DNA of 64,000 bases from Aspidapion aeneum (lineage: Eukaryota > Arthropoda > Insecta > Coleoptera > Brentidae): the NCBI GenBank assembly GCA_963576565.1, contig OY755047.1, forward strand, positions 24,745,171 through 24,809,170. The letters are read 5' to 3'. The notes beneath the pieces are model-generated. The model had not been told where the DNA came from and searched no databases. It saw nothing but the letters and a program-made list of their open reading frames with translations. Shown here one piece after another: positions 1 to 13,900 of the stretch. The translations under genes and the position numbers were made by a program. The first letter of the stretch is position 1. Every line of letters begins with the position of its first letter.

Positions 1-470
1 GTTGTATACACATTTTTTTGAGAAAAATGATAAATAATGACTTATTCTTCCTAAATATTCAATTTTTTCTGCTATTTTCGAGATGATATTATCGTAGTAT
101 AAATTAAACTTTAATTTTGAGTATACTATAATTCCTAGATATTTGAATGAATTCACGATTTCCAATTTTTCATTGTTTATTTGAATTTCTAAATTTAATG
201 GATTACTTTTCAAATTTATTGTCATACATTTCGTTTTATTAACATTAAACTTTAATTTGTTTGTATTTGACCAATTTAAAACTAATTTTAAGACAGAATT
301 TAATAAATTAATAATATGTTTCAAAGAATTGCCTTTTAAGTAAATTAACGTATCATCCGCAAACATCTGAATTAAACTATATTTTAAAATGGATGGTAAA
401 TCATTTATGTCAAGAATAAATAATAAATAACTTCCCTGAGGTACCCCAATTTTGATTTGTTTTTTTTTTT
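1..470 (-). mobile_element. Jockey/CR1-like LINE reverse transcriptase fragment, runs off the left edge
   Basis: The minus strand is open from about 455 to 1 (some 150 codons). It contains GVPQGS, a short INDLP segment, then FADDTLIYLKG with the two catalytic aspartates, NKLKFNVNKTKCM and FKYLGI: the palm motifs of a non-LTR reverse transcriptase. A few residues are missing between GVPQGS and INDL compared with the usual spacing. Its continuation lies outside the window. It sits in the RYa-R intron downstream of the TM6 exon. Confidence 0.8.
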
Positions 471-479
471 CAAATTTTG

Positions 480-1640
480 GGAAGAATTTCTGTGTTTTAC
501 GCACGGCTAGGTATACATTATTCTTTAAAGTTAAAGTTTCGAACATACCTTATACCATTCTATAAGTACCTAAACCCTTCTCGAAATATAACAAAGGCTT
601 TCGAAAGGTACCACCTGCATTCTTTAATACAGGGTCAAACTCATTTTAATATTGTTAGCGGTTGTGTTTATATTACGGATTTCAATTCATATCATTATTA
701 TAGTGACATTTTCATTATTATTGTGAATAATAACAATTATAAACCAATATATTTTAGTTTGTTTTTATAAGTGAAGACCTAGTAAGTGATATTAATAATG
801 GCGTTTTGGCGGCCACACCACAAACAAATTTTTGGAGACCATTTAAGGACCAAGAAGGAGAAGAAGTGGTGGTACCATTAAAGTCTGCGGTTTTACAGAA
901 GCCAAAGCTTAACCCTAAAAACTAAATGGATCCATGACCGAACTGATACCTTCCTGGCTAGCCTATTATTAAACTTCAAGTGAAATCATGATAATATATT
1001 AGCCTTGAAAACAGTTTTTTAAAATATCTCAGAAACTAAAGCTCCTACGAATTATTGAAGAAAATATAGTCTACTACATTTTGAAAACATTGTATTAAGT
1101 CTATGCTCCATTAAAAAGTTAGCATTTTTTTCTCGAAAATAATACCTTCTCTCTAGGCATTGCTATGCGGGCTAGGAAGGTAAAAATATCCAAAGAGCAA
1201 GGCAAAACTTAAAAACATATTGTACGAGGAAAACTCGAGATATTATTCTTGATATGTATACGCAACTCTCAGTAGAAAATGACGGAAATCGTTCCCGAAT
1301 ATACGAACGTATTACACATATTACAGGGGCAAGCTACATAGTATATAGTACCTATCTATTAATGATTATTATACGCATTAAGCAGCAACTTTTATTAAAC
1401 GTTTTATTTTACTAGATGCTATAACAGTTCCCAGTTCGGCCCATATTCTCTTTTATTTGTTTAGGATTCCTTATCGGGTTTCACAATTCAAATTTTATTT
1501 TTGTTTTTTTGGCAGCTTTTTGAAATGAAAGGACTATACCTATGAGTCGAGGCCCCTTTAGTCGCCTCTTACGACAGGCCTAGGGGTATCTTGGTGCTAT
1601 TCTTATCTCCGGATACCATACGGACCGAACCGGAGCCATT
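480..1640. repeat. Composite repeat family A, copy 1
   Basis: The segment 530-900 recurs inverted at about 22735-23070. The part around 1020-1160 recurs at 19010-19090, and the part around 1140-1560 (CATTGCTATGCGGGCTAGG and onward) at 19330-19680. No coding signature. Near the end (1556-1635) is a GC-richer block with CGCCTCTTACGACAGGCC. Termini and class are unknown; likely a non-autonomous element. Confidence 0.6.
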
Positions 1641-1907
1641 CAATAGATTTTTATTTCAAGGCACGTGATATAAATACACGGATTAGTTTTTACCGAATTT
1701 GAAATTTGGCAAACAGATTTTCTGCAAATTGTTTGGTATAATAACTGGTTTTATTTTAAAATTGGGGATATGATATAATACCAAGTTTTTGTGGCAGATT
1801 TTTGATTAATTTTAGTCAGTCAGTCAATGTTACAATTACATTACATTACATTGAAACAATGTTAACCTAACTTAATTTATTTTAATTGCAAAAAAAATAA
1901 AACTTAC

Positions 1908-1976
1908 CAAAAGCACATTGAATGGCAACCAGCACATCGTATAGACCACAACGACAGTTACCATCATCTTGATCAT
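1908..1976 (-). CDS. RYa-R: RYa-R exon: TM6
   Basis: A 69-nt microexon (23 codons) with acceptor TTTTGTTTTAG before 1976 and donor GTAAG at 1907, phase 0 at both ends. It encodes MIKMMVTVVVVYTMCWLPFN then VLL, that is the cytoplasmic end of TM6 and its CWxP switch. It is separated from the preceding exon by about 36 kb. The family needs TM7 (NPxxY) next; nothing like it is seen in 1-1907, so it lies outside the window. Confidence 0.88.
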
Positions 1977-4900
1977 CTAAAACAAAAGAAAGGCTAATTA
2001 TCACAATCAGCTGTTATAGTGGGCTGAATTTTACATTGGGTCTTATGGGAGAATTATTTGTGACATTTTCAATATGACACTACAAATTAACGCGAAATTT
2101 TAGTAAAATATTCCCAGACACTATTCCGATATTCCATCAAACTTTTAATTTACAGCATGATTAAAAGGTTAAAATCTTTAAAGCCGGGTACTCATTAACG
2201 AACCACGAGCCTCGATCAACGAGCGCGATCTATTCGCTAATGTGGACGGCATTGTTCGAGGCTCGCAGCGCGATATCGAAACCTTAAATTAAAACATAGT
2301 ACTACTATATAAATAAATTTTTTAAATGAAAAAAAACATTAAAAAAAAATTTGCTAAATCTATTTGTAATAGTTTACTTGTAAGAAAATAGTAAGCTGTC
2401 AGTCTTAATTTTTTTCTTAAATAGCGAATATCTCAAAAACTAATCTATTAATTTTTGAAATAATATCAATGCTGTAAAGGAATGAAAAAAAACTCTTTTA
2501 AACCAGGTATCACTTGACCCACTTTCCCTCTCTAAAGACAAGAGGTCAAAGCTACCCCAACTAGGAGTCGATAGATATACATATTTTAAGAAAATAAAAA
2601 TATTGTGTCCAAGGATTTTTTCAAAAATTTACTTTAAATACTCATAATGGCATTCCGTATACGTTTTCTGTAAGTATATTAATTTAAATTAAAACAGATA
2701 ATGATGATGATAACGGAAATGATTATACGTATGTTTTATCGCTCCGCTTGTTTTGTAAAAAGAGTTTTTGTTTTTTCTTTCTGGGTAATAAATTTTGTAG
2801 TTTAAAATGGAAAATAAATATATTTTGTTTACCTCACTATACTGATAATGGTAATTACCACTTATGATTGGACAAGCTAACCAATGCACGTATTAACGCT
2901 AAAAACTGTGAACAGAACAGATGTGGCTTTACTCAGGCGTTGCGATCTGTATTGAGAGATGTTGAAGGAATAAGAACAATTCGCGCGCGCTCGCTCAAAG
3001 CGCCTCTAGCAGTAGATATTTAGGAATAACAAACTGATAACGGTAATGATGCTCTACCAGGGTACGCGTTTAAAATGTTATTTTATAAAAAAATTAGGAA
3101 ATAATATTTGTTTTTAACAAACGGCGATACTTATACATATATACATTAAACTAGACTTATAGAGCAATATAATGTTAAAATTCGTATGATATATTAGGTT
3201 TTTTTTAAATTTAGTGAATGCAAACCTCTATCCAGTTAAGATAACGTAGTATGACGTTGGCGCAGTCTTACACAAATGTTAACAACAAATAGCAACTTCA
3301 GCATCAAACTAAATGTAGTGCTTTAGAGTAATATTGGAGGCAATTTTATTTGTACAAGAAAAATAACTAATATACTAAACACTACTAATTTAATTTTGGA
3401 TGGTAGCATGGGGTACCCTTTTTCAATAATGACCTAATACCTATACATGTTTTTTGGGTTATTTTGTCTGGTTCAAGCAATTTTTTTTCCGCTGCTGCTC
3501 GTGCGAGTCGGGCTTAGTGGCAAATCCGAAGGGGGGGGGCAGAGGGGCCTGGCCCTCTCCCCTCCTTGACATAAAGTTTATAATTTTTAGTTCCAGAAAA
3601 AAAAATAACCAATGCATAAGCCGCAAATTTTTGCCAAATATAAAATTTTTCAAAAATATTCGCTAAAATATCACTTTTTTTAATTAAAATTTAACTCATT
3701 TTGTTCAAATTTTTGACTGCGGCACATTTTGTTTGCACATAGTGGTAAAATTTAAAGCTAATTCCTATTAAATCCCGCAAAAAAATTGTTTTGTTCTTTT
3801 TTCCTCCTTGTCCCCAACCCCCCGGATATCCTGGATCCGCCACTGGTCGGGCTTACTGGCAAAGCCATTTTGTTTTAGGCTAGTAACATATAAACCACGC
3901 ATCTTCTTTTAAATGTTTTTTAAATAGTCTTTGTTCTTTGGATCTCATATATACTTTTTCATCATTCATGGTATTTTTTTGTTATTTGAAGCGTATTGAA
4001 CGACAACCGCCTATTGGCTCGTCGCGAATGGCTTGTTGCGGGCTCGCGATCATACCTTTTTCACGTCTACATTAGCGAATTGGTCGAGGCTCGAGGCTCG
4101 TGGCTCGTTAATGAGTACCCGGCTTAAGATTTAGCACTCCTTATTTTGAATTCGAATTTCCGGCCATGTACCGCTATTGTATATTTGAAATGTATTAGAC
4201 TTTGTCATCTGTGTTTGCCATGGCATTTGTTATTTGTTTATATTGTAAAACTTTGTCGTGATTTTTTACAATAAAGTAAATTTAGAATCCAAAAATACCA
4301 GTATTAATTTTTTTAAACAAAAGTACACTACAAAAAATTCATTTTTTGATGTAATTTTTGTAATTACATGTAAATAACTATATTAAGTTTTAAAAATCTG
4401 CCGAGTATAAACAAATAGATGTAGGTGAACTAATTACTTCCCAAGCAGAAACGAACACATTCGTTTCTGCTTTAAATTTAATTTTTGTGTGAGCTAATGA
4501 AGCGGCTCTGAAAAACTAAGGATTACTATAAATTTTTAAAAAAATGTTCTACAAGAACATAGTAAAAACAATCTCAAAAACGGCTTTTTAAAAAAAAAAA
4601 AAAATATTCATCAACCGTCATTCCAACTTCAATATTTTAAAGACAATCAGCTGTGTCGTGACGTGACCAACAAAAAGAAAATTAGCCTTTGCTGTGACGT
4701 CAACAAAGTTGTACAGTTCATATCATTATTTTTGAGACAACTTTTTACAATTTTTTTTCGTTGGCCTATACTATTTGTTATGGTAAACAGCTAATAACTG
4801 TCAAAAAGTTATCTCAAAAATTTTGATAGCGCTGCGAACAGTACTGCACGCAAAGATGAAATTTGGACGCGATGCAAGGCGAGTATCTGAATTCATCTAG

Positions 4901-7900
4901 GCGTGTAATTACTATATAACGTGCTACAACCAATGAAATATTATCTAACATTTGATGTTCTTGAGACAATCAAGACAAAGTTTCGACATTTTAACCCTTT
5001 TGGACCCCTGTGTCATAATTCGTCGCTAACATGACGAAGGGACGTATCTAAAAAAAATCCGGATTTGAGTTGCGCCCATTAAGTATATTTTGATACGGCG
5101 AAGAGGCGTAAAACAAGTTATAGCCAATCGCCAATAGTCAAGTTTAGAAAAATATTTCCAAACTAGTAAGAACCTTTCATTTTGAAATTTGTATTGGAGA
5201 ACTTGGCTTTACTTTTATCTCAATTCTTTTTACGAAATGCCATTTTCGCGTACTTGGCTTTTTTTTACGTGAAATGTTTTTGTTATGATTTCACTTCTTT
5301 TTTAAAGGAATTGGATAATACTTAATTTTTAAAGTAGTAAAATATGCGGAATAATGTTCAAACCTTTTGCAATGCCTTTTTAATTTTTTTCCATGGTTTT
5401 ATCGTAGTTCCTATTAGCCTTCCAAAGCTCAGCTCTCTAGCGTTTCTGAAAGTGCACAATGTTACTTTACATGTATAGGGGAGGGGAGTAAATGAAAATA
5501 TTAGACATAAATTTTTTCCCATGGTTTTATCATAATTTCTATTAGCATTCCAATGCTTAGCTCTCTAGCGTTTCTGGAAGTGGGCAATGTTAGTTTTATA
5601 TAAATACAACTCTCAATTGCATTTCTGGAAGTGGGCGATGTTACTTTTATATAACTTTAAATGTATAGGGGAGGGGAGTAAATTAAAATTTTGGGGTTTT
5701 TTGATTTTTGCCAGGGGTTTGGTCATAATTTCCATCAGTCTGCCAAATTTCAGCTTTGTAGCATGTCTGGAAGTACAGTAGAATATTGATGATCTATACA
5801 TGTGTGAGTCAGTGAGTGAGTGGCAATTTGGACGTTTTTTGAAATTTCGTAACTACTTTACTACTTTATGGAATTCCATGAAACTTGGAGGGGTTGTTAA
5901 CTCCACGGAGATCTACGACTGTGCAAAGTTTGAGATTCGTAGCTCATTCCGAAGTACAGTTTTAGGTAGGTCAAATATCGGCGCGCGAACTTGGCGAGGC
6001 ACTACCGTGCCCTCAGATAAAAACTTTTACATTGGAATTACTCAAAACTTGTTAACGACGAATTATGCACAGTTAATTCAAGGGGCTGCATTTTTACGAA
6101 AAACAAAAAGTAAAATCAGTTTAATTTATAGGCTATTGAAAAAACCTTTAACTTAATATGGTTTTGACCAACCGGGTGTTAAATTTTTGACAAATTGTTC
6201 ATTTAACGTGAGATGGTCAACCAGCGAAAGTTTGTTAGCAGTAATTAAAAAGAAAATCCAAAATCATTTTTCAATAAGTAGTTATTAAAATGTTGTTTTT
6301 GAAATATGTAGCTCAGAGTTTAAGTTTTTTTCTGTTACCTTTGCGGACCTATAAAAAGCAGATCATACCGTTCCAGTAGAAAAATTATGGACAGTGTTAG
6401 AACTAACTAATATCAATCATACATATATAAAACCGAGAAAAGGACTACACAAAGGGTCAAAATCTAAAATTAATATTGGAAATCGACTTTCAAAAGAATT
6501 CCTGGTAACAAAAGGCCTAAGACAGGGATGTATCTTTCCAACTCTCTTTAAAATATATCGCAGTAGCTCTAAAAAACTGAAAACGTAAAGTGCACGCCAT
6601 GGGAACACAGCTCAACAACCGAATTACCATATACACACAACAGTTTGCTGACGACCAAGTAATTGTAGCTCAACCGAATTACCATATACACACAACAGTT
6701 TGCTGACGACCAAGTAATTGTAGCTAATGATAGAAAGTTAACAGAAGAATACCAAAAGTGGGGGTTAATAGTGAACGTGGACAAGACACGGTACTTATGT
6801 ATTGGAAACGAATCAATTGAGTATTTGGGTGTCACATTTGATAAGACAGGAATATACTGTAAAGAACTGGAAAAAAGAATAGTAAAAGCAAAGAAGGTTA
6901 TTGGTTAATTTAACATATATGGAACCATGGTAAAAAGCAAGCTATTGTATGGAATATATAGACTAGTCGCGCAACAGAAAAATACAAAGCAAAAATGGAA
7001 AGTGTCGAAATAAATACAATAAGAAGATCAATCAGAATATCTAGAACACATCATATAAGAAATGAGATCATAAAAGAAAGAATGGGAATCGATGGAAGCA
7101 TAACGGATGACATCACTAAAAGACAACTTATATGGTACGACCATGTGCAAAGGATGAAAGATGAAAGATTACCAAAGCAGATCCTAGAATGATAACCAAT
7201 AGAGCGCAGAAAAAGGGCATTCTAAACTGGAATGGCAACAGTTAATCCAAAGATCAATGAGTCAAAAAAAACCTGTGAGAAGATGATTGTCAGGATCGAA
7301 GGAGGTGGAGAATAGGCATTGAACAACGTAGAAAAAAGTTCTAAACCGACATAGTACTGGTTTTTTCATAATTAAATAAAATTCTTTGCACATATCATAT
7401 AAAAGTCATCTGTTTTTGTTTGTGCAAAATAATTGTGCACACTCGGTCTTCAAAAATAGACATTTAAAATTTAGATATATATTTTTTGACAGACAATGAA
7501 GAAGATGAAGCATGGAGATGGGAAATGCTTCAGTAACACCCTGGTGTTCAGAATTATACCCACATTTTTTTTGTAAACCATAGAGTGGAAAGCTAAAAAT
7601 TATAAGTACAACTGATTTAAGCCAAAAAATATATTTTTTTGTCAATAAAAAAAAACCGAACCGAACCGAACCGAACCGAACCGAAGGAGTTAAAGGGCTC
7701 GATTCTTTGCAAAACGCCAGTAAAACTGACGCGTCAGTTATGCAGAAACGCCGCTTCGCCGCCAGTTACTACCAGCTATACCAATTAAAGTCTTATGCAT
7801 CACGCGTCGTTTAGCATTAGTCACATGCTTTCTGCCGGCTGAAGGCGAATAACTCTCCCTTTTTTTGCTTATTTAATCTTATAACTAACTTCAAGAAAGG

Positions 7901-10900
7901 GAGAAATAATTTTCATAAAGAAAATTTCGGAGAAAGAATTTACATAAAAAGCGTTATGGAGGAACAAAAATGCGACTCAGCAAAGCTAAAAATAATTCCA
8001 CAACTACAAAACTATACCTTGGATTTGTGGATGCGGATCGGATTGTGGAGAACTCAAACTATATATATTTTAAAAAATTCATATAGCGGCCGTAATAATA
8101 AGTAAAAATGTGCCAAAAATTTGATTTTTTGTTGTCCCACGACAACATAAAATTTACTAATCTATTTTCACAAGCGATACGTCGTTTTGTTGGTTAAATG
8201 TGAATTGTTTATAATAATTCCAAGATAGTACATAGGACTACGCCTCTCTATAAGTAAAGTTTAAAAATATTTTTCATACAAACATATCAGAAAATATTTT
8301 AGCTTTTTTTACAGATTTTTTGAAAAGAGATTCGACTAAGATATAAGAGACAACTTTAAATCTACCTAAAATAAATTGCCCGAATATTTTAAATCCTGTT
8401 TAATGCTGCCAGTTATTTTTGTTTTTGTTTTATTTTGAATTTTTTGGGAAAAGTTATAGTTATTTTCTTTTTAATCACCTGATCATTTTGGCAAAAATCA
8501 TGCGCGTTTTACACACGCTGGGAGTTTGAAGCGCCACCCTGTGTTTGACAGGGGAATGAAGAAATCACTTCCGACAAGACACTGAAAGAAGTCACACGTG
8601 GTTTTAAGTTTAAGACCGAAATTCCAACCACAAGAAAAGCCGCTGCCGCAAACGAAATTTTGGAACTGCAGCTGAATGCAAGAAGGTAAGCTTCTAGCGT
8701 GTTGCGAATTTTTTTCCTTTGTTTTAGTTCAATCGACTTGTGTTTTCCCAGACGGGGCGAATTTAACTTTGGGGTAATTTTTTTTGGGATATCTCTAGTT
8801 TTCTCCCCTTCGGACAAAGCCGTCTTGGTCCTTGCGACCCGCGTCTAATCCTTATATCCCGAAAACGTCGTATAAAATAAATTTTCAAGATATCTTAAAA
8901 GTTTTTAAAAACCTAGTGGTAAATTAATAAAACTCAATTGATTTTAACAGAATATGCCCAGGTAGCAAGGTCACGTTTTTTAAACGTCAAAAACAGGTCA
9001 TTTTTAATGACCATTGACGTCTCTAACCTGACGTGTAAATGACATTTAAATGACGTTCAAAAGACACACCGAAAATGACGTCATTTTCAGACGTTTTAAA
9101 GACGTCAGCAATATGGACGTATTTGGGACCAAATCAGAACATCAGACAAATCTATTTATGACTTTTTTTAAACTCGCCTGAATATATGAAATATTCCCTG
9201 CAGTTGAGAACACTGAAGGAAACTTAAACACAGAAGGCGACTCTTCTGTGACTTAGACCTGGAAGTACTGGAACAAGTACAGCGGTGTTCTGTGAGGTAC
9301 AGATCAAAATAGACCTAAGCCTAGACTTACACATCTCCACCTTGAAGCGACAGAAGCCTCGAAGTTTGTCCTGATTTAATATTTAATTTATTTTACATAC
9401 GTACCCCCACATTTCGTATAAATCCGGTCAAGTACTGACTGGGGCACGATCTATGTAAGTATGAGTGTATGTCCCTTGGACAAAGTGTGCAGTGTGGGTA
9501 GTGACTAATATATGATGTTTTTCAGACGTCAAAAACTACACTACGAAAAGACGTCAAATAATTCACGCCTTAAAGACAACATTTTTTGGTAGATGACCTG
9601 CTGGTCATCCAAATGACCACTTTTCGACGAAAAAAAGACGTCATTTGATGACCCCTTGCTACCTGGGTGTATGATCTACTATTATAAACAAAACTCATAT
9701 GACAAAAAGAAGGTAGACAAGTTGATAGAAGCACTTAATCAGAGTATTTTCAAAGCTCTTAGGCCAAATTCAAATAGTAAGAATATGAATTAATTCTTAA
9801 GCTTCCAGTAGCGTGCTTATTATAATGTAGGCAGATAAACTTTCCTTGTGAGTATTATTTTCCGTTTCTTGAAATTAGTAAGAGGTTAAATGAGAAAAAG
9901 GAGGAAGAGGCGGAGTTATTCGCCTTCATCCGGCAGAAAACATGTGGCTAAACGATGCGTGACCTATGAGGCTTGGCATGTGTGGCTGGTGGTGGCTAGC
10001 ATTGACGCATAACTGACGCGTCATTTTTACTGACTCTTTGCAAAGAATCGAACCCAATAAAATGTTGAAATATTAGTAAAATTTTGAAAAATTTGAATTT
10101 GGATCATTTTTCAGAATTTTGAAACTTCTTTAAAAGTTTAAAAACTTTCAGAATATTATTCTATATAGGATTGCTACAAAATTATCGAAATTCGGTGTAC
10201 AGATATCGGTTTTCTGATTGCACCTTACTGTGCTATTTTTTTGAGCCCTTAAAAATTGTGTAATCAGATTTTTGCTATACCCCATAGTTTCGCTAATACA
10301 GGGAGTTTTACAAAAATTGCATTTTTAACATTGAGTTGAATAACGCCCTGAAAGGGTATAGAAGTCAATGATTTTTAATAATCCCTCACATCTCGCTCAT
10401 TTTGCAAGATATTTTTATTATGCAAAAACCTTTTCATGGCAACCTTTTTAGAAGAAAATAATGCCGTTGTCAGTTTTAAAAATTATTTTTAGTTTTTGAG
10501 ATATGGTATTTATCATAAAAAAATTAAATACGGACCTGGATTTTTTTTATCACTATTTTGATTGGTTTTATGCTATTGTTATCACAAACTAATAAAAATT
10601 TAATACTTTCTTGTTTTAAGGTTAAAGAACATATTTATTATTAAAAAAAAAAAATTAGTCCGAACCTGGAAATTTTCAACATAAATGTTGAACGTTAATT
10701 TAAAGATTTTTTGAAACGAAGTCTACGACAAATTCAAAAAAATGACGAATTACAAAAAATAATAACTCATTTTTCTATAATGATATGAATGTTTTTAATG
10801 GCTCAAAAAAAGGGCACGGTAAGGTGTAATCAGAAAATCGATATCTTTGTTAATAACCGAGTTCCCCATTTAATCCCATCGAAAATGGGACACGCTGTAC

Positions 10901-13900
10901 CCTATTCTTATCATAAATGCAAAAAATGGAAACGTTTTGTTATTCTCCATACTTTTATCTCTATAAACCAACTAAAAATTGGTTTGATACGCTAATATTT
11001 GATAATTGGAATTTTGGCAAGCCTTTATGATAAAATACCATTATGTGCAACGTAATGTAGTTATGCAACAGTAAAAAAACGTTAATTAAATAATCCCTAT
11101 TACATGTTTGTTTTTAATATAGCAAAATAACGTTTATCAGAAGCATTGATCAAATATAACTTTTATTTAATTACCGTAATTCAAAAAATAATCTTCGTAA
11201 TGGATTTTATTAAAAATATTTGATCTAGAAAAGCACGCAGAGCCGTCCATACTAATATATATATATATTTTTAGATGTACCGATCATATATCTGATACCC
11301 TCCGAGCATATTATCTAGACTCGCGGCTACAGACTAAAATGCACTCTGGCTCTTTCGATTTCGAGGTTATGTTTTAATTGTTTTGTTTTTGTTTAAATAG
11401 CCTGGAAGCATGGAATAAATAAATTTCTTCGATGGTGGAAGTGTTTGAAGTCCTTTCGAGTTTTAAAAATTAGTATTAAAAATATTTGTCGTGTCGTTAG
11501 TTCGGTCAAATTTAGTTCAAAATAGCGCTAGTAACGAAATAGGGTGTCTTTCTAACATATTTTTTCAAAAAAAAAACTTCCCTGACTTCTTTCGCGGGAT
11601 CCTAGCGGGTGTGAAACAAAACCGAACCGAACCGAACTTAACCGAATCGAATTATCGGTTTAGTTCGGTTTGGTTTCACAACCTCTGGAATGCCGGTTCG
11701 GTTCAGTTCCGTTCGGTTCGGTTCGGTTTTGTTTCACACCCGCTAGGATCCCGCGAAAGAAGCCAGGGAAGTTTTTTTTTTTTGAAAAAATATGTTAGAA
11801 AGACACCCTATTTCGTTACTAGCGCTATTTTGAACTAAATTTGACCGAACTAACGACACGACAAATATTTTTAATACTAATTTTTAAAACTCGAAAGGAC
11901 TTCAAACACTTCCACCATCGAAGAAATTTATTTATTCCATGCTTCCAGGCTATTTAAACAAAAACAAAACAATTAAAACATAACCTCGAAATCGAAAGAG
12001 CCAGAGTGCATTTTAGTCTGTAGCCGCGAGTTATTATCTAGTACTATAAAGTTAGTTTACTTTATGCTAGTATCTACACTTAACATGTAGGATGTGGGTA
12101 TATGCATGCACCTTATATAAATATCCATATCTATCTATCTATCTAATCAGCCTTCTTCAATCCATTTTTGGACATAGGCCTCACCCAATATCTTCAACTT
12201 TTCTTTGACTGTCGCAGTGTTCGTCCATCTAGTATCCGCGTGTTTCTTTAAATCGTCCGCCCATCTCATTTGGGGTCTTCCCCTACTTCTTTTATTTTCC
12301 CAAGGTCTTTAGTTTACAATACATTTGTTTCATCGATCGTGTTTCTGTCTGATATTATGACCGGCAAATTTCCATTTTATTTTTGCTACTTCTCCTCTGA
12401 CATCCCTTGCTTTTGTTTTATTTCTTATAGATTCATTCTTTTTTTTATCTGTTAGCTTTACATGTAAAATTTGTCTTTCCATTGAACTTTGGGTTTTTGT
12501 TACCTTCTCCATGTTTGACTTTGTAAGTGTCCAGCTCTGGGATCCATAGGTAAGTACAGGAAAGATATATTGGTTATACACTTTTGTGTTGAGGTACTGA
12601 GGATAGTTTTTATTTTTTAATAAGTAGCTTAATTTACCGAATGCTGCCCAGAATAGTCTTACTCGTCTCTTGATTTCAGCTGTTTGGTTTTCCTTTTTTT
12701 AGTTAATTTGTCCCAGGTATATATATACAGGGTGTCCCAGAACTAATGGTACGTGGTTAAACTGTATATTCCTTGAGTCAAAATATTACGATTTAGCCAT
12801 ACTTACCTTAGTTCAAAAGTTCGTATTAACCGAGATACAGGGTGTTAAACTTTATTTTTTCAATTCGATTTTCTTTAATAACTTCTTTACTAATTAATAT
12901 TTTTGCAGAAACTAACCAGCGTGTAAGTTTTTTAAAATTGGCAAGACGATTCCCTTAAAAATTTTGATGTACTATGTACAGGGTGTTCTCTGGACCACTA
13001 CGATTGCATAAAAATCAGTGTATTTTTCTTGTGCCTCGGTGTATACCAGTTTTTATGTAAAATAATGGTTTTCCCATCCTTTCTATGTAAAAAGATTATA
13101 CTGTTTCAAAGTCGCTCATAGCAATGGTTTTTGAGATTTTTGCATTTAAAGTTTTTATTGCATGTGAGTGATATGCCTATTTTATGTATGATACTTTCTT
13201 CAATTCTTTCTACTAATTAAAAATTTTGCACAAAAAATTGGGTTTGGTGGTTTTTGGGCATGGATGATTTAATTTTGGTAAAAAAAACTAAAATATACAA
13301 GGTGTTCTCTAAGTCGGTACCGTTACATTAAAATAGGTCTAAATTTTTTGTTCCTCGGTGTATACAAGATTCTTTTAAAAACATTATTTTTTATATTTTT
13401 TTAAGTAAAAAAGTTATTACATTTAGATGTCGCTTAGAGCAACGGTTTTCAAGATAATTGAATCAGAAGTTTTTATTGTATGCGTAAAGGATTTGTGATT
13501 AAATTCTTACCTACTTCATACATATTAGCTATAATCAAAACTTTTTTATAGCATTCTAAGATTGAAGTTATTGTCCGTTATTGCAACTGTGTAGGGGTAT
13601 ATTTTTAATGAGGAACAAAAACCTCTTCGTATTAATTTTTTTAAAAATGGTAAGTACGTATACTTTATTAATGCAAATATTTTTTTATTGTTTTGAAAGA
13701 AAATTTTAATTATTAATAAAATTAATATTTTATTATTTATTAAAAAAAATATAAAATTTCTTAAGCATGGCGCTCTTAGCAACTAAGTTAAAATTTTAAA
13801 ATTGACAAATAGTAAATCAAACTTAAAATTGTTTATTATAGTAGGCTTTGAAAATAAAAAAACAATAGAATCCAAAAAAGTTGCTGTCAGCGTCTATTCT

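Larger units (their letters stand above)
7695..10055. mobile_element. 2.4-kb TIR element with exon-like open stretches
   Basis: The left end GGGCTCGATTCTTTGC with ACTGACGCGTCAGTTATGC mirrors the right end GCATAACTGACGCGTCA and GCAAAGAATCGAACCC. Further inverted similarity (CTGCCGGCTGAAGGCGAATA region) brings the arms to about 170 bp. No clear target duplication. Inside are two short plus-strand coding-like stretches (7956-8105, 8552-8685) and a nested TIR element at 8957-9667. Superfamily unknown. Confidence 0.65.

Noticed and set aside
7651..7686. Telomere-like pentamer array
   Set aside because: CCGAA is not the insect telomere repeat (TTAGG) and the tract is short and intronic.
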